From: Stackebrandtia albiflava | Lineage (GTDB): Bacteria > Actinomycetota > Actinomycetes > Mycobacteriales > Micromonosporaceae | DNA length: 64,000 bases | Direction: 5' to 3' | Assembly (NCBI RefSeq): GCF_007994225.1 | Contig: NZ_VLLL01000005.1 | Span: 2,012,130 to 2,076,129 of the forward strand | In this document: piece after piece, positions 28,247-37,470 of the stretch | Layout of the letters: each line of letters opens with the position of its first letter | Numbering within the stretch: the first letter of the stretch is position 1 | Notes under the pieces: model-generated | What the model was told of the DNA's origin: nothing | Seen by the model: the letters and a program-made list of their open reading frames with translations, nothing else | The model's database searches: none | Position numbers and translations under genes: made by a program

Positions 28247-28839
28247 ACCACGACGACACCGCGCTCTTCCCCGTCGACACCGACACGCTCACCCGCCTCC
28301 ACCACCGGCTCGCCCGCACCGCCGACGCCGAAGGCCTCCTCGACGTCACGTACCACCTCGTCGACAGCCCGATCGGACGGCTACTGCTCGCCGCCACCGA
28401 CACCGGACTCGTCCGCGTCGCCTTCGAAAGCGAAGGAGTGGACCGGATCCTCCAAGACCTCGCCACACACCTCGGCCCCCGCATCCTCGCCGACGACACC
28501 CGCCTGCGGACCGCGGCGACCCAACTCCACGAGTACTTCCGCGGCGAACGCCGCGAATTCGACCTGCCGCTGGACCACCGGCTCTCAACCGGATTCCGAG
28601 GCACCGTCCACCGGATCCTGCCCCGAATCGGTTACGGACAGACCCGCTCCTACTCACAGGTCGCCGCGCTCGCCGGAAACCCCCGGGCCGTACGGGCGGT
28701 CGGGACGGCGTGCGCCACCAACCCGCTGCCCATCGTCGTGCCCTGCCACCGCGTACTGCGCGCCGACGGCACCACCGGCGGCTACGTCGGAGGAACCGAC
28801 GCCAAGGCCACCCTCCTCCGACTGGAGAAGGCCGCGTGA
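28243..28839 (+). CDS. ogt: Methylated-DNA-protein-cysteine S-methyltransferase
   Basis: The 198-residue protein removes alkyl groups from O6-alkylguanine in DNA by suicidal transfer. The active site IVVPCHRVL (C168) and the DNA-binding segment GYGQTRSYSQVAALAGNPRAVRAVGTACATNPLPI are complete. The N-terminal 40 residues (ALFPVDTDTLTRLHHRLARTADAEGLLDVTYHLVDS) go beyond the minimal domain and may interact with the coupled sigma factor; that is inference. AAAGGA precedes the ATG. Confidence 0.94.
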   Translation: MNHDDTALFPVDTDTLTRLHHRLARTADAEGLLDVTYHLVDSPIGRLLLAATDTGLVRVAFESEGVDRILQDLATHLGPRILADDTRLRTAATQLHEYFRGERREFDLPLDHRLSTGFRGTVHRILPRIGYGQTRSYSQVAALAGNPRAVRAVGTACATNPLPIVVPCHRVLRADGTTGGYVGGTDAKATLLRLEKAA

Positions 28840-28915
28840 CCACCCCGGGCCGCAGGCGACATCGAGACCAACCCGGCGGCGGGCGACGCCCCGCACCACA
28901 CGAGGCGGCGCCCCG

Positions 28916-29692
28916 TCACCCCAAACCCGCCACCAGATCCTGCACCTCCCCGTAACCCGGCGCCCCCACCACCGCGCCCCCGTCGCGGACCGCCGTCGCG
29001 GTGCCGACCACCGCCCGCAACGCCGACCTGAACAACAACGACCCGGTACTCACCCTCGCCACCCCCAGACCCGTCAACTCCGCCACGTCCGGCCCCTCCG
29101 GCGAGAACAACACGTTCAACGGCGCCGCCACACCCGCCACCAACGCCGCGACATCCGCGGCGGTCACCGCCCCGGGCACGAACACACCGTCCGCCCCCGC
29201 CCGCACGTAACGCGCCGCCCGCTCCAACCCGGACTCCAACGGATCCTCCACACCACACCAGAACCCGTCCGTGCGGGCGTTGACGAACAGATCCGGGCTG
29301 CGACGCTTCACCGCCGACACCACGGCCGCATGCCGCTCCGCCTCCACCAACACACCACCGGGCCGACCGTCCTCGATGTTCACCCCCGCCACACCAAGGC
29401 CCGCCAGATACGCCACGAAGTCCGCCACCTCCTCCGCGTCCTCGCCGAAACCACCCTCGACGTCGACGGTCACCGGCACCGGAAGCCTCACCAGCGACCG
29501 CGCCAAGGCCACCGTGTGCTCCCGCGTCACCCCCGCACCGTCGGGAACGCCGGCGGCGGCCGCCACCCCCAGACTCGTCGTCCCGACCGCCTCGAACCGC
29601 GCCTCCACCAGTACCGCCGCGGACGCGAAATCCCAGGCGTTCGGCAGCAGCAACGGCACGGCACCGTGATGAAGCGCATGGAAGTCACGCAT
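28916..29692 (-). CDS. Isocitrate lyase/PEP-mutase superfamily enzyme
   Basis: The 258-residue protein begins MRDFHALHHGAVPLLLPNAWDFASAAVL, the typical start of the PEP-mutase-like subgroup. It has VTVDVEGGFGEDAEEVADFV, GVNIEDG and FVNARTDGFW with the acidic and basic active-site residues expected. It lacks the KKCGH loop of true isocitrate lyase. The reaction is not known; relatives cleave or form C-C bonds of 2-methylisocitrate or oxaloacetate type substrates. Its start overlaps the P450 stop by eight bases, so the two form one operon. Confidence 0.88.
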   Translation of the reverse strand: MRDFHALHHGAVPLLLPNAWDFASAAVLVEARFEAVGTTSLGVAAAAGVPDGAGVTREHTVALARSLVRLPVPVTVDVEGGFGEDAEEVADFVAYLAGLGVAGVNIEDGRPGGVLVEAERHAAVVSAVKRRSPDLFVNARTDGFWCGVEDPLESGLERAARYVRAGADGVFVPGAVTAADVAALVAGVAAPLNVLFSPEGPDVAELTGLGVARVSTGSLLFRSALRAVVGTATAVRDGGAVVGAPGYGEVQDLVAGLG

Positions 29693-30539
29693 CGCAGACC
29701 ACCTCACACCGCACCGGCACTCGGCCGTCACCGCCGGAGGCAAACCCCACGTCCACGACCCGCCACGCCCGCTCCTCCAACGCCTCACAGACACCCACCG
29801 CCAACGCCACGGCGTGCGCCGCCCCCGGACACCCGTGCGCGCCCGCACCGAACGGCAGACCCGTCAGATCCACGCCGACCACATCACCCGCGGCCAACCC
29901 GACACCACCGGCGCGGACCGGCACCGACACCCGCCTGACCGTCGACCGCACCGGCTGACGGGCCCGCAACACCTCCGCCACCACGTCCGCGGGCCTCACA
30001 TCCGAAGGTCCACCCGCCACCGCGACACCGATCAACCCCGCCGTCGCCTCACACGCCTGCGCCAGCACCCCGATCGCGGCGGCGGTGGACTCGTCGGCGA
30101 CACCGCCGAAGGCGGCGACCAAGGCCGCCACCCCGGCATCCGCCGCGGCGTCGGCGGTACCGGCGAGGTAGTGGGCCGCCACCGCCCGGACCGCCGCCAC
30201 ATCCGGGCGGGCCAGGCCGATCGCCTCACCGAGGACGGTGACCGGCACGTCCCGGGCGATCCGCGACATGACATCACAGGGGACACCCACGGTCAACCGG
30301 TCGCGGGTCTCCTCACGTGCCCGCGCCCGCAACACGTCGAGGTCCAGCGGCGCCAGGAGCCGCACCGCGGCCTCGCGTCTACGGGCGTGATCGGCGCCGT
30401 GCGAGAAGCGCGCCACCGAGTGCCGCAGCCAGCGGAGTCCGCCGACGGGCCCCGGCTCGGCGGGCGGCGGAACGAAGGACGATCCGGTGAGGACGTCGAC
30501 CGCATCGGGTCCCGTGACGACATGAGAAACGGAGGTCAT
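29685..30539 (-). CDS. Compact cytochrome P450-like protein
   Basis: The 284-residue protein has the heme-binding signature LPFGAGAHGCPG with cysteine ligand C237, the K-helix ExxR as EVLR (189-192), and an I-helix-like segment ACEATAGL (162-169). Ordinary bacterial P450s have about 400 residues. Here the beta-sheet/meander region between ExxR and the heme loop, usually containing NRDP and FDP, is largely missing, and the N-terminus is short. It is a heme protein with uncertain mono-oxygenase activity. It is coupled to the PEP-mutase-like gene. The start has no strong ribosome-binding site. Confidence 0.78.
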   Translation of the reverse strand: MTSVSHVVTGPDAVDVLTGSSFVPPPAEPGPVGGLRWLRHSVARFSHGADHARRREAAVRLLAPLDLDVLRARAREETRDRLTVGVPCDVMSRIARDVPVTVLGEAIGLARPDVAAVRAVAAHYLAGTADAAADAGVAALVAAFGGVADESTAAAIGVLAQACEATAGLIGVAVAGGPSDVRPADVVAEVLRARQPVRSTVRRVSVPVRAGGVGLAAGDVVGVDLTGLPFGAGAHGCPGAAHAVALAVGVCEALEERAWRVVDVGFASGGDGRVPVRCEVVCDA

Positions 30540-30609
30540 GCCGACACCGTAGGGCCGGAACACTTCGGCCGGCGCCGAAACATCCGGTGGCCGCACCCGA
30601 CGGACGACG

Positions 30610-31425
30610 TCAACCCGGCGCGCCGGAGGCGGCACCGGCGTCGACCGTCCGCAGCAGCGAGGCTGCGCCGCCGCAACGGTAGTCGGCGTACGCGTTGAGA
30701 CTCAACGACGTCCTGCCCGCCACCACGGTCATCGGGATCAGGTACATTCCGCCGCCACCGTCGACGATGAACAACAGATCCACTTCATCGGGGTCGTAGG
30801 GCACGAGTCGTCCCCGGTCGGCTCCATGGTTCCGCCGTGGCGCGATCGCCACGAGATAACCACCGGTGGATTCGTCGATCCGTACACAGGTCTTGACCTG
30901 GACCGTCTTGAAGCCCTCGGAGGTCGCCGCCACGAAGTCGTAACCGACCGGCTCGACGGGGACCGAGACGGGCTGCCCACGGAGCAGGAACCACGCCATC
31001 GCGATCGACGGCGCCGCCTTTCGCAGTTGGTTCAGGTCGGTAGGTATGGCGAGCAGGGGTACGGTCGGCAGACGATCAGGAGGGTTCAGATGAGCCAGCG
31101 ACAAGCCCAGCCTGTGGGCGTTGGCCTTCACCGCCACGCGGGAGTTGGCGGACCGCGATTCGAGGCCGAGCATGTCGAACAGTTCGTTCCAGCTGCGGGC
31201 CTTCGGAACCACGTCGCGTAGGACCGCGTCCGTCCACCGGCGGCGCCCGGTGAAGTGCGCGGTCTGCAGCCCGAGTTCACCGGCACGTCGTTGCGCCGCT
31301 CGCATGCTGCCTCGTGAGTTCGGCGTGAGTTTGAGATGTCGCAGCACGGCCGACCACGATCGGGCCGCCGCGACGGCGGCGACCAGGTCCGCGTCAGACC
31401 ACGACACCCTTCGCATTCGAGTCAT
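30610..31425 (-). CDS. PD-(D/E)XK endonuclease-like protein with duplicated N-terminal DNA-binding repeats
   Basis: The 271-residue protein has two similar N-terminal segments, about 8-58 (WSDADLVAAVAAARSWSAVL) and about 64-113 (WTDAVLRDVVPKARSWNELF). Each ends in a GLxxxHF/HL motif, and they resemble small helix-turn-helix repeats. The C-terminal part (about 137-245) has AMAWFLLRGQPVSVPVEPVGYDFVA and FKTVQVKTC. D163 and Q176/K178 lie where PDDEXK_5 (I-Ssp6803I-like) nucleases place their catalytic residues. It sits just beyond the 3' end of tRNA-Pro. Cellular role unknown. Confidence 0.7.
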   Translation of the reverse strand: MTRMRRVSWSDADLVAAVAAARSWSAVLRHLKLTPNSRGSMRAAQRRAGELGLQTAHFTGRRRWTDAVLRDVVPKARSWNELFDMLGLESRSANSRVAVKANAHRLGLSLAHLNPPDRLPTVPLLAIPTDLNQLRKAAPSIAMAWFLLRGQPVSVPVEPVGYDFVAATSEGFKTVQVKTCVRIDESTGGYLVAIAPRRNHGADRGRLVPYDPDEVDLLFIVDGGGGMYLIPMTVVAGRTSLSLNAYADYRCGGAASLLRTVDAGAASGAPG

Positions 31426-31466
31426 CCACGGAACGTAACCGAAGGGTGCGACAGGAACGTGACGAC

Positions 31467-31498
31467 AAAAACGGACATTCCGGTACCGGAATGTCCGT
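31467..31498 (-). terminator. Perfect-palindrome intrinsic terminator of tRNA-Pro
   Basis: The 28 bases at 31471-31498 are a perfect palindrome (arms ACGGACATTCCGGT and ACCGGAATGTCCGT). On the minus strand they are followed by TTTTTG, just six bases after the tRNA 3' end. Confidence 0.8.
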
Positions 31499-31503
31499 CA
31501 GAG

Positions 31504-31578
31504 TCGGGTTGGCGGGATTCGAACCCACGATCTCCACACCCCCAGTGTGGCGCCTTAGCCAAGCTAGGCCACAACCCG
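31504..31578 (-). tRNA. tRNA-Pro (anticodon GGG)
   Basis: The minus strand folds as a 75-nt cloverleaf. The acceptor stem is CGGGTTG/CAACCCG with discriminator A. The D-arm is GCC/GGC, the anticodon stem CCACA/TGTGG encloses the loop CTGGGGG (anticodon GGG), and the T-arm is GTGGG-TTCGAAT-CCCGC. CCA is not encoded. Confidence 0.96.
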
Positions 31579-31650
31579 AGTGTCCTCGGTTTCAGACGAG
31601 GACGGGACTACTCTAGCGCAGGCGTCGTGGCGCGCCACCGCGCCCCCGGG

Positions 31651-33036
31651 TCACTTGCGTGCCGGCTTGCCGCGCTTCTCACGCGCCTTGACGGTGATGG
31701 CGATCGGCGAGCCCGTGAACCCGAAGTCCTCGCGCAGCCTGCGTTCGATGAACCGCACGTACTGGGGGTCGAGGCGCCCGGAGGTGAACAGGACGAACTT
31801 CGGCGGCCGGATCCCCGCCTGGGTCATGAAGAGCACCTTGGGCGCCTTGCCTCCCCGGATGGGGTGCGGCCGGGCGGCGATGAGTCCGGATATCCACTGG
31901 TTGAGTTCACCGGTGGGGATCCGCTGTTCCCACCCGGCGAGCGCGGTGCGCAGCGCCGGGGCGAGTTTGGCGACCGCCCGGCCGGTGGAGGCGGAGATGT
32001 TGACCCTCGGCGCCCACGTGATCCGGGCGAGTTCCCGGTCGATCTCCCTGTCGAGGTAGTACCGGCGGTCCTCGTCGACGAGGTCCCACTTGTTGAAGGC
32101 GATGACGAGTGCCCGGCCGGCCTCGACGACCTGGGAGAGGACGCGTTGGTCCTGTTCGCTGATGGGTTCGGAGGCGTCGAGGAGCACGACGGCGACCTCG
32201 GCGGCCTCCACGGCGGACTGGGTGCGCAGCGAGGCGTAGAACTCGGTGCCCGACGCCTGTTTGACCCGTTTCCGCAGCCCCGCGGTGTCGACGAAGCGCC
32301 AGGTGTCGGAGTCGAGCTCGATGAGGCTGTCGACGGGGTCGACGGTGGTTCCGGCGACGGAGTCGACGACGACGCGGTCCTCGCCGGCCAGCCGGTTCAG
32401 CAGGCTGGACTTGCCGACGTTGGGGCGCCCGACCAGGGCGACCCGGCGGGGACCCGACTCGGTGGCGTAGTCGGCTTCGGGGAGTTCCGGCATCCGGTCG
32501 AGGACGACGTCGAGCAGGTCGCCCGAGCCGCGGCCGTGCAGGGCGGACACGGGGTGGGGCTCGCCGAGTCCCAGTGACCACAGTGCCGCCGCGTCGGCCT
32601 CGCTTCGGGCGTCGTCGACCTTGTTGGCAACCAGGATGACCGGCTTCTTACTGCGGTGGAGGATGCGTACGGCGGCCTCGTCGGCGTCGGTGGCTCCGAC
32701 CTGGGCGTCGATGACGAGGATGATGACGTCGGCGGTGGCGATGGCGATCTCGGCCTGGGCGGCGATCGCGGCGGCGCGGCCCTCGGCGTCGGGTTCCCAG
32801 CCTCCGGTGTCGACGACGGTGAAGCGGCGCCCGTTCCAGACGGCGTCGTAGGGGATGCGGTCGCGGGTGACGCCGGGGGTGTCCTCCACGACGGCCTGGC
32901 GGCGGCCGATGAGCCGGTTGACCAGGGTGGATTTCCCGACGTTGGGCCGACCCACCACGGCCACGACGGGGGCCGCCTCGTCGGGGAGGTCGGAGGTGTC
33001 GGGTCCGGTGTCGGTCCAGACCTGGTCATCGGTCAT
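31651..33036 (-). CDS. der: Ribosome-associated GTPase Der (EngA)
   Basis: The 461-residue protein has two tandem GTPase domains. Domain 1 has [27 protein letters not shown] and NKVD. Domain 2 has [18 protein letters not shown] and NKWD. A KH-like C-terminal domain ends in a basic tail ([12 protein letters not shown]). Der is essential for 50S subunit maturation. ATG 33036 follows AGGAG. It lies downstream of cmk on the same strand, the usual actinobacterial cmk-der pair. Confidence 0.97.
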   Translation of the reverse strand: MTDDQVWTDTGPDTSDLPDEAAPVVAVVGRPNVGKSTLVNRLIGRRQAVVEDTPGVTRDRIPYDAVWNGRRFTVVDTGGWEPDAEGRAAAIAAQAEIAIATADVIILVIDAQVGATDADEAAVRILHRSKKPVILVANKVDDARSEADAAALWSLGLGEPHPVSALHGRGSGDLLDVVLDRMPELPEADYATESGPRRVALVGRPNVGKSSLLNRLAGEDRVVVDSVAGTTVDPVDSLIELDSDTWRFVDTAGLRKRVKQASGTEFYASLRTQSAVEAAEVAVVLLDASEPISEQDQRVLSQVVEAGRALVIAFNKWDLVDEDRRYYLDREIDRELARITWAPRVNISASTGRAVAKLAPALRTALAGWEQRIPTGELNQWISGLIAARPHPIRGGKAPKVLFMTQAGIRPPKFVLFTSGRLDPQYVRFIERRLREDFGFTGSPIAITVKAREKRGKPARK

Positions 33037-33174
33037 TGTGCGCTCCTGAGTCTTCTGCGGTGTGCGGTGTGAGGGGCTGTGGATGCCGTGTCGTCGTGCC
33101 AACGCCGACGGGCGGCATCGGATGCCCGGTTGCGGCGTCCGCCACACCGGCCGGGGTGTCGTTCTCCCGTTTCC

Positions 33175-33858
33175 TCAGGCGGTGCCCGTGGTCTTGTGTG
33201 CCAGCAGTTCGTGGAGTGCCGTGACCACCTGGTCGAGGTCGAGGTGTGTGGTGTCGACGACGACGGCGCCGGGGGCGGCGTCGTGCGGCCGGGTGGTCTT
33301 GGCGTCGGCGGTGTCGCGCCGGTGGATGTCGGCGGCGGTGGCGGCGAGGTCGGCGCCGTTCTGGCCGCTGCGGCGCTTGGCGCGTTCGGCGGGGTCGGCG
33401 GTGAGGTAGATCTTGAGGTCGGCGTCGGGTGCGACGACCTCGCCGATGTCGCGGCCTTCGACGACGATGCCGTGGGCGGCGTCGGCGATGATGGCGCGTT
33501 GCGCGGCGATGAGGTGCCGGCGTACTTCGGGGATGCCGGAGACGGCGGACACGTGCGCGGTGACCTCGGGCCCGCGGATGGCGTCGTCGACGTTCTCGCC
33601 CTCGATGCGGGTGTAGCGGTCCTCGGGGGTGGTGCCGAACTCGAAGCCGGTGTCTTCGACGACCTTGATGATGGTGGCGGTGTCGGTGAGGCTGACGGCG
33701 GACCGCAGTACCGCGAGTGTGGCGGCCCGGTACATGGCGCCGGTGTCGAGGCAGGCGGCGCCGAGTTCGGTGGCGAGCCGGCGGGAGACGCTGGACTTGC
33801 CCGACCCGGATGGTCCGTCGATGGCGATGACTCCGTCGAACTCGGTTCTGCTGGGCAC
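33175..33858 (-). CDS. cmk: Cytidylate kinase
   Basis: The 227-residue protein phosphorylates CMP/dCMP with ATP. It has the P-loop AIDGPSGSGKSSVSRRLA, LDTGAMYRAATL (CMP binding), VVEGRDIGEVVAPDADLKIYLTADPAERAKRR (LID/NMP region) and DTTHLDLDQVV near the end. The GTG giving VPSRTEFDGVIAIDG is used because GAGGAGA lies eight bases upstream. The frame is open a few codons further. Confidence 0.95.
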   Translation of the reverse strand: MPSRTEFDGVIAIDGPSGSGKSSVSRRLATELGAACLDTGAMYRAATLAVLRSAVSLTDTATIIKVVEDTGFEFGTTPEDRYTRIEGENVDDAIRGPEVTAHVSAVSGIPEVRRHLIAAQRAIIADAAHGIVVEGRDIGEVVAPDADLKIYLTADPAERAKRRSGQNGADLAATAADIHRRDTADAKTTRPHDAAPGAVVVDTTHLDLDQVVTALHELLAHKTTGTA

Positions 33859-33954
33859 GCTTGGTCTCCTCGTCGTTCCGGTGGTGGCCACTCTCAATGA
33901 TGCCTGGTGTCGGTGAGCGGCCGACGAGTCGGGTTGGGGTGGGCGCCGCCCGGC

Positions 33955-34755
33955 TCAGGGGGTGCGGCGACGGGGGCGGCCTGCGGCGACGACGCGTGCG
34001 ACGAGTCGTGGTGTGAGCCGGGCCTGGGCGGCGAGGAGTCGCAGGGCGGCGGGGAAGATCACTTCGTCTCGTTCGACGGCGACGGCGTAGACGAGTCGGC
34101 GGGCGACCTGTTCGGGGCTGAGTCGGGGCAGGATGCGGGAGACGGCGGGCAGGTTCTCGGCGGAGCCGGGGTTGTTGGTGAAGTATTCGCTGGTCACCTC
34201 GCCGGGGACGACCTCGGTGACTCCGACGCCGGTGCCGGCGAGGTCGGCGCGGAGCCCCTCGGTGAGGCCGCGCAGCGCCCAGCGCGCGGAGGCGTAGCCG
34301 CCGGCGGCGGGCCACACGACCCGTGACACCGGTGAGTTGACGTTGACGACGCGTCCGCTGCCGCGCCGGACCATCGCCGGTAGGAGGCCGGTGGTGAGGT
34401 ATCCGGCGGCGAGGTAGGGGACGGCCGCCATGTGGGCGAACTCCTCGGGGGTGGTGTCGTCGAGGTGGGTGAACCGGCCGGCTCCGGCGTTGTTGACGAG
34501 GATGTCGGGGGTGCCGTGGTCTTCGGTGACGGTGGCGACGAGTGCGGTGGCGCCGTCGAGGGTGCCGACGTCGGCGGGGATGGCGTGAGCGGTGCCGCCG
34601 TCGGCGGTGATGCGGTCGGCGAGCCGCCGGAGTCGTTCGGCGCTTCGGGCGGCGAGGAGCGTGGTGGCGCCGTGGCGGGCGAACTCGCGGGCGACGGCGG
34701 CGCCGATGCCCATGGAGGCGCCGGTGATGAGGACGGTGCTTCCGGTGATGCGCAT
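33955..34755 (-). CDS. SDR-family oxidoreductase
   Basis: The 266-residue protein has the NAD(P)-binding TGASMGIGAAVA, the basic residues AARSAERLRR after strand 2 (suggesting NADPH), and NNAGAG. The active-site region is VNVNSPVSRVVWPAAGGYASARWALRG. The catalytic tyrosine is present, but the YxxxK lysine is replaced by arginine (YASAR). Activity may therefore be altered. Substrate unknown. It is upstream of cmk on the same strand, with about 100 bp between them. Confidence 0.85.
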   Translation of the reverse strand: MRITGSTVLITGASMGIGAAVAREFARHGATTLLAARSAERLRRLADRITADGGTAHAIPADVGTLDGATALVATVTEDHGTPDILVNNAGAGRFTHLDDTTPEEFAHMAAVPYLAAGYLTTGLLPAMVRRGSGRVVNVNSPVSRVVWPAAGGYASARWALRGLTEGLRADLAGTGVGVTEVVPGEVTSEYFTNNPGSAENLPAVSRILPRLSPEQVARRLVYAVAVERDEVIFPAALRLLAAQARLTPRLVARVVAAGRPRRRTP

Positions 34756-35385
34756 TGTCGCCTCTTCGTTCGCGGGGGTGGTGGTCACGATACCGCCGGG
34801 TGGGGCCGGGCCGGGTCGCGTGGTGGATGGCGGGTCGGTCGGTCGTGGGAGGGGGTGGTCGGGTGGCCGGTGGATTCGCGGGGTGATCCGGGACACCGGA
34901 CGGTCACCGGCGTGATGCGCGGGGTCACACAGTGTCATTCCTGGTAGACCGGTTGACCCGTGGCTTGTCGGTTGTCATATTGTCTACCGTAGGACACCCT
35001 CCTCCCGGCCTGACCTGCTCGGATCCGAGTTACGGTCGGGTCCGCGACCGCACCGGCGGTGCCCCCCTTGTCGCCGGTCCCGGTCGCCAGCCCCGTCCCC
35101 TAGCGTCCGTAGGAACCCGTGAGCCGATTCGACCGCTGCCCGCCCCACCGGGGCGGAAGCCTGCCCTCGTGTGGGCGGGCGTGGGCGGGCGCGGCCCGGG
35201 TGTTCCCCGTCGCCGAGCGGGTGCCTCCCTGCGCCGCCGGTTAGCGGTCTCCTCCCCGGTTCACTCCGCGCCGCCGCGCAGCCTCACCACTCGGAGGAGG
35301 CGTCAGTCATCCCCCGCCGTGATCGGTCCGCACCGCCGGCAATCACCCCGCCACCGGTCGGTGGCCTCGAAGGAAGTTGAGGACG
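34756..35385. other. Long intergenic region upstream of the betaine-transport operon
   Basis: No credible gene lies in these 630 bases. They contain a good plus-strand promoter candidate at 34953-34981. They also hold an inverted repeat GGTAGAC/GTCTACC flanking it (34943-34949 and 34982-34988), and a small CCGCCCC/GGGGCGG hairpin at 35140-35156. If the promoter is real, the operon has a leader of nearly 400 nt. Confidence 0.45.
34953..34981 (+). promoter_or_regulatory. Candidate housekeeping promoter for proVWX
   Basis: TTGACC (five of six matches to TTGACA) is followed after 17 bases by CATATT (four of six to TATAAT). It lies within a GGTAGAC/GTCTACC inverted repeat that could bind a regulator. 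Confidence 0.45.
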
Positions 35386-36498
35386 TTGTCGATTAACACT
35401 GAGGTAGCCACCGAGCCGGGGCATCCGGCGATCCGGGTGGATTCGGTTTACAAGGTCTTCGGGCGGCGTCCCGAGCGGGCGGTCGGGCCGTTGGCCGAGG
35501 GCGCGCACCGGGACGAGATCGCCCACATGAACGTGACGGCCGCCGTCATCGACGCGTCCTTCGAGGTCAGGCGTGGCGAGGTCTTCGTGGTGATGGGCCT
35601 GTCGGGTTCGGGCAAGTCCACGTTGATCCGGATGTTGAACGGGTTGCTGGAGCCGACGGCGGGCAGCGTCGTCATCGACGGTGACGAGCTGGCGGGGATG
35701 CCCGCCAAGGCGTTGCGGCAGGTGCGGCGGGACAAGATCAGCATGGTCTTCCAGCATTTCGCGCTGCTTCCGCACCGCACGGTCTTCGACAACGTCGCGT
35801 TCGGCCTGGAGGTCGCGGGTAGGTCGCCGGAGGTATGCCGTGAGGCCGCCACCGAGGCGATCGGCATGGTGGGGCTGACGGGTTGGGAGGACAAGCTCCC
35901 CTCGGAGCTGTCGGGTGGTATGCGGCAGCGGGTCGGTCTGGCCCGCGCACTGGCCGCGGGTACCGACATCATGCTGATGGACGAGGCGTTCTCGGCGCTG
36001 GACCCGTTGATCCGGCGGGAGATCCAGGACCAGCTCCTGGCGCTTCAGAAGCGGCTGCACAAGACGATCGTGTTCATCACCCACGACCTGAACGAGGCGA
36101 TGCGTCTGGGCGACCGCATCGCGGTGATGCGGGACGGCAGGATCGTGCAGATCGGCACGGCCGAGGAGATCCTGACCCGCCCTGCCAACGACTACGTGGC
36201 GGAGTTCATCGCCGACGTGGACCGGACGAGGGTGTTGACGGCGGCGTCGGTGATGGATCCGCCGAAGCGTTCCACGGTGGACGACGACGTCCCGGTGGTG
36301 ATGGAGGACACTCCGGTGGCGGAACTGTTCGCGCCGTGTTCGGAGTCGGATCTTCCACTGCAGGTGACCGATTCGGAGGGGCGACTGGTCGGGGTGATCC
36401 CGCGGTTGACGTTGTTGAGCGCGCTGGGGCAGGTCGGTGGGGAGCCGGATGAGCCGGATGCCGCGTCCCGCCCGGTGCAGGAGGTGAAGGCGTCGTGA
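35386..36498 (+). CDS. proV: Glycine betaine/proline ABC transporter ATP-binding protein
   Basis: The product (about 370 residues) belongs to the OpuAA/ProV family. It has GLSGSGKST (Walker A), [61 protein letters not shown] and [20 protein letters not shown]-terminal CBS-like part (about 290-350) probably senses ionic strength or nucleotides. No ATG is available. TTG 35386 is spaced correctly from AAGGAAG; TTG 35377 is the alternative. It overlaps the permease start. First gene of an osmoprotectant uptake operon. Confidence 0.93.
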   Translation: MSINTEVATEPGHPAIRVDSVYKVFGRRPERAVGPLAEGAHRDEIAHMNVTAAVIDASFEVRRGEVFVVMGLSGSGKSTLIRMLNGLLEPTAGSVVIDGDELAGMPAKALRQVRRDKISMVFQHFALLPHRTVFDNVAFGLEVAGRSPEVCREAATEAIGMVGLTGWEDKLPSELSGGMRQRVGLARALAAGTDIMLMDEAFSALDPLIRREIQDQLLALQKRLHKTIVFITHDLNEAMRLGDRIAVMRDGRIVQIGTAEEILTRPANDYVAEFIADVDRTRVLTAASVMDPPKRSTVDDDVPVVMEDTPVAELFAPCSESDLPLQVTDSEGRLVGVIPRLTLLSALGQVGGEPDEPDAASRPVQEVKAS

Positions 36499-37415
36499 TG
36501 CGTGACGGGTTCATGGAGTCGGTCGGCGACTGGATCGACGAGGCGTTGTGGGACCGGATTCCGGCGATGCCGGTCGGCGGCTGGTTCGAGTCGGCGGTGG
36601 ACTGGTGCAAGGTCGCGATGCGGGACTTCTTCCGGTCGCTGTCGGACGGCATCGAGTCGCTGGTGGAGGGTTTGACGGACGTCCTGACGTTCCTGCCCTC
36701 GGTGGGGATGGTGCTGTTGTTCGCGGCGCTGGCGTGGTGGCTGCGTGGTTGGCGGTTCGGGTTGACGACGCTGGCGTGCATGCTGGTGGTGGCGTGGACG
36801 CCGTTCTGGGAACAGACCATGATGACGTTGGCGCTGGTGCTGGTGGCGAGTACGTTCGCGCTGGTGTTGGCGGTGCCGATAGGTGTCCTGGCGGCGGAGA
36901 ACCGCCGGGTGGCGGCGGTGGCGCGGCCGGTCCTGGACTTCATGCAGACGATGCCGGCGTTCGTCTACCTGATCCCGGCGGTGTCGTTCTTCGGGGTGGG
37001 TCTGGTGCCGGGTGTGCTGGCGACGGTGGTGTTCTGCATGCCGCCGGGGGTGCGGCTCACCGAACTCGGTCTGCGGCAGGTCGACAAGGAGGTCGTCGAG
37101 GCCGGCGAGTCGTTCGGTGCCTCTCCGGCGACGATCCTGGGCCGGATCAAGTTGCCCTTGGCGCTGCCGACCATCATGGCGGGCGTCAACCAGGTGATCA
37201 TGTTGGCGCTGTCGATGGTGGTCATCGCCGGAATGGTCGGCGGTGACGGCCTCGGCAAGGTGATCATGAGCGCCCTGAACAACGTCGACCTGGCGCGTGG
37301 TTTCAACGCCGGTCTCGCGGTGGTCATCATCGCGATCTTCCTCGATCGCACGTCGGACGCGATCGGTTCCCGCTCGAAGGTGGCCCGCGCGCAACGCGCC
37401 ATGGCCAAGGTCTGA
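36498..37415 (+). CDS. proW: Glycine betaine/proline ABC transporter permease
   Basis: The 305-residue protein has an amphipathic N-terminal region (about 1-60) typical of ProW, then six to seven transmembrane helices. The EAA-like loop GESFGASPATILGRIKLPLALPTIMAGVNQVIM is preceded by MQTMPAFVYLIPAVSFFGVGLVPGV, a strong ProW/OpuAB signature. ATG 36498 shares a base with the proV stop (TGATG); GTG 36495 is equally possible. GGAGG lies upstream within proV. Confidence 0.94.
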   Translation: MRDGFMESVGDWIDEALWDRIPAMPVGGWFESAVDWCKVAMRDFFRSLSDGIESLVEGLTDVLTFLPSVGMVLLFAALAWWLRGWRFGLTTLACMLVVAWTPFWEQTMMTLALVLVASTFALVLAVPIGVLAAENRRVAAVARPVLDFMQTMPAFVYLIPAVSFFGVGLVPGVLATVVFCMPPGVRLTELGLRQVDKEVVEAGESFGASPATILGRIKLPLALPTIMAGVNQVIMLALSMVVIAGMVGGDGLGKVIMSALNNVDLARGFNAGLAVVIIAIFLDRTSDAIGSRSKVARAQRAMAKV

Positions 37416-37470
37416 CTTCTCTCCCCCCTCTCGCCGCCGACGGCGGCATCGAAAGAAACGGAAGGTACGC

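Noticed and set aside
34939..35396. Possible gene of 154 codons before proV
   Set aside because: Its Pro/Arg-rich sequence has no ribosome-binding site and no family pattern, and it overlaps the promoter candidate.
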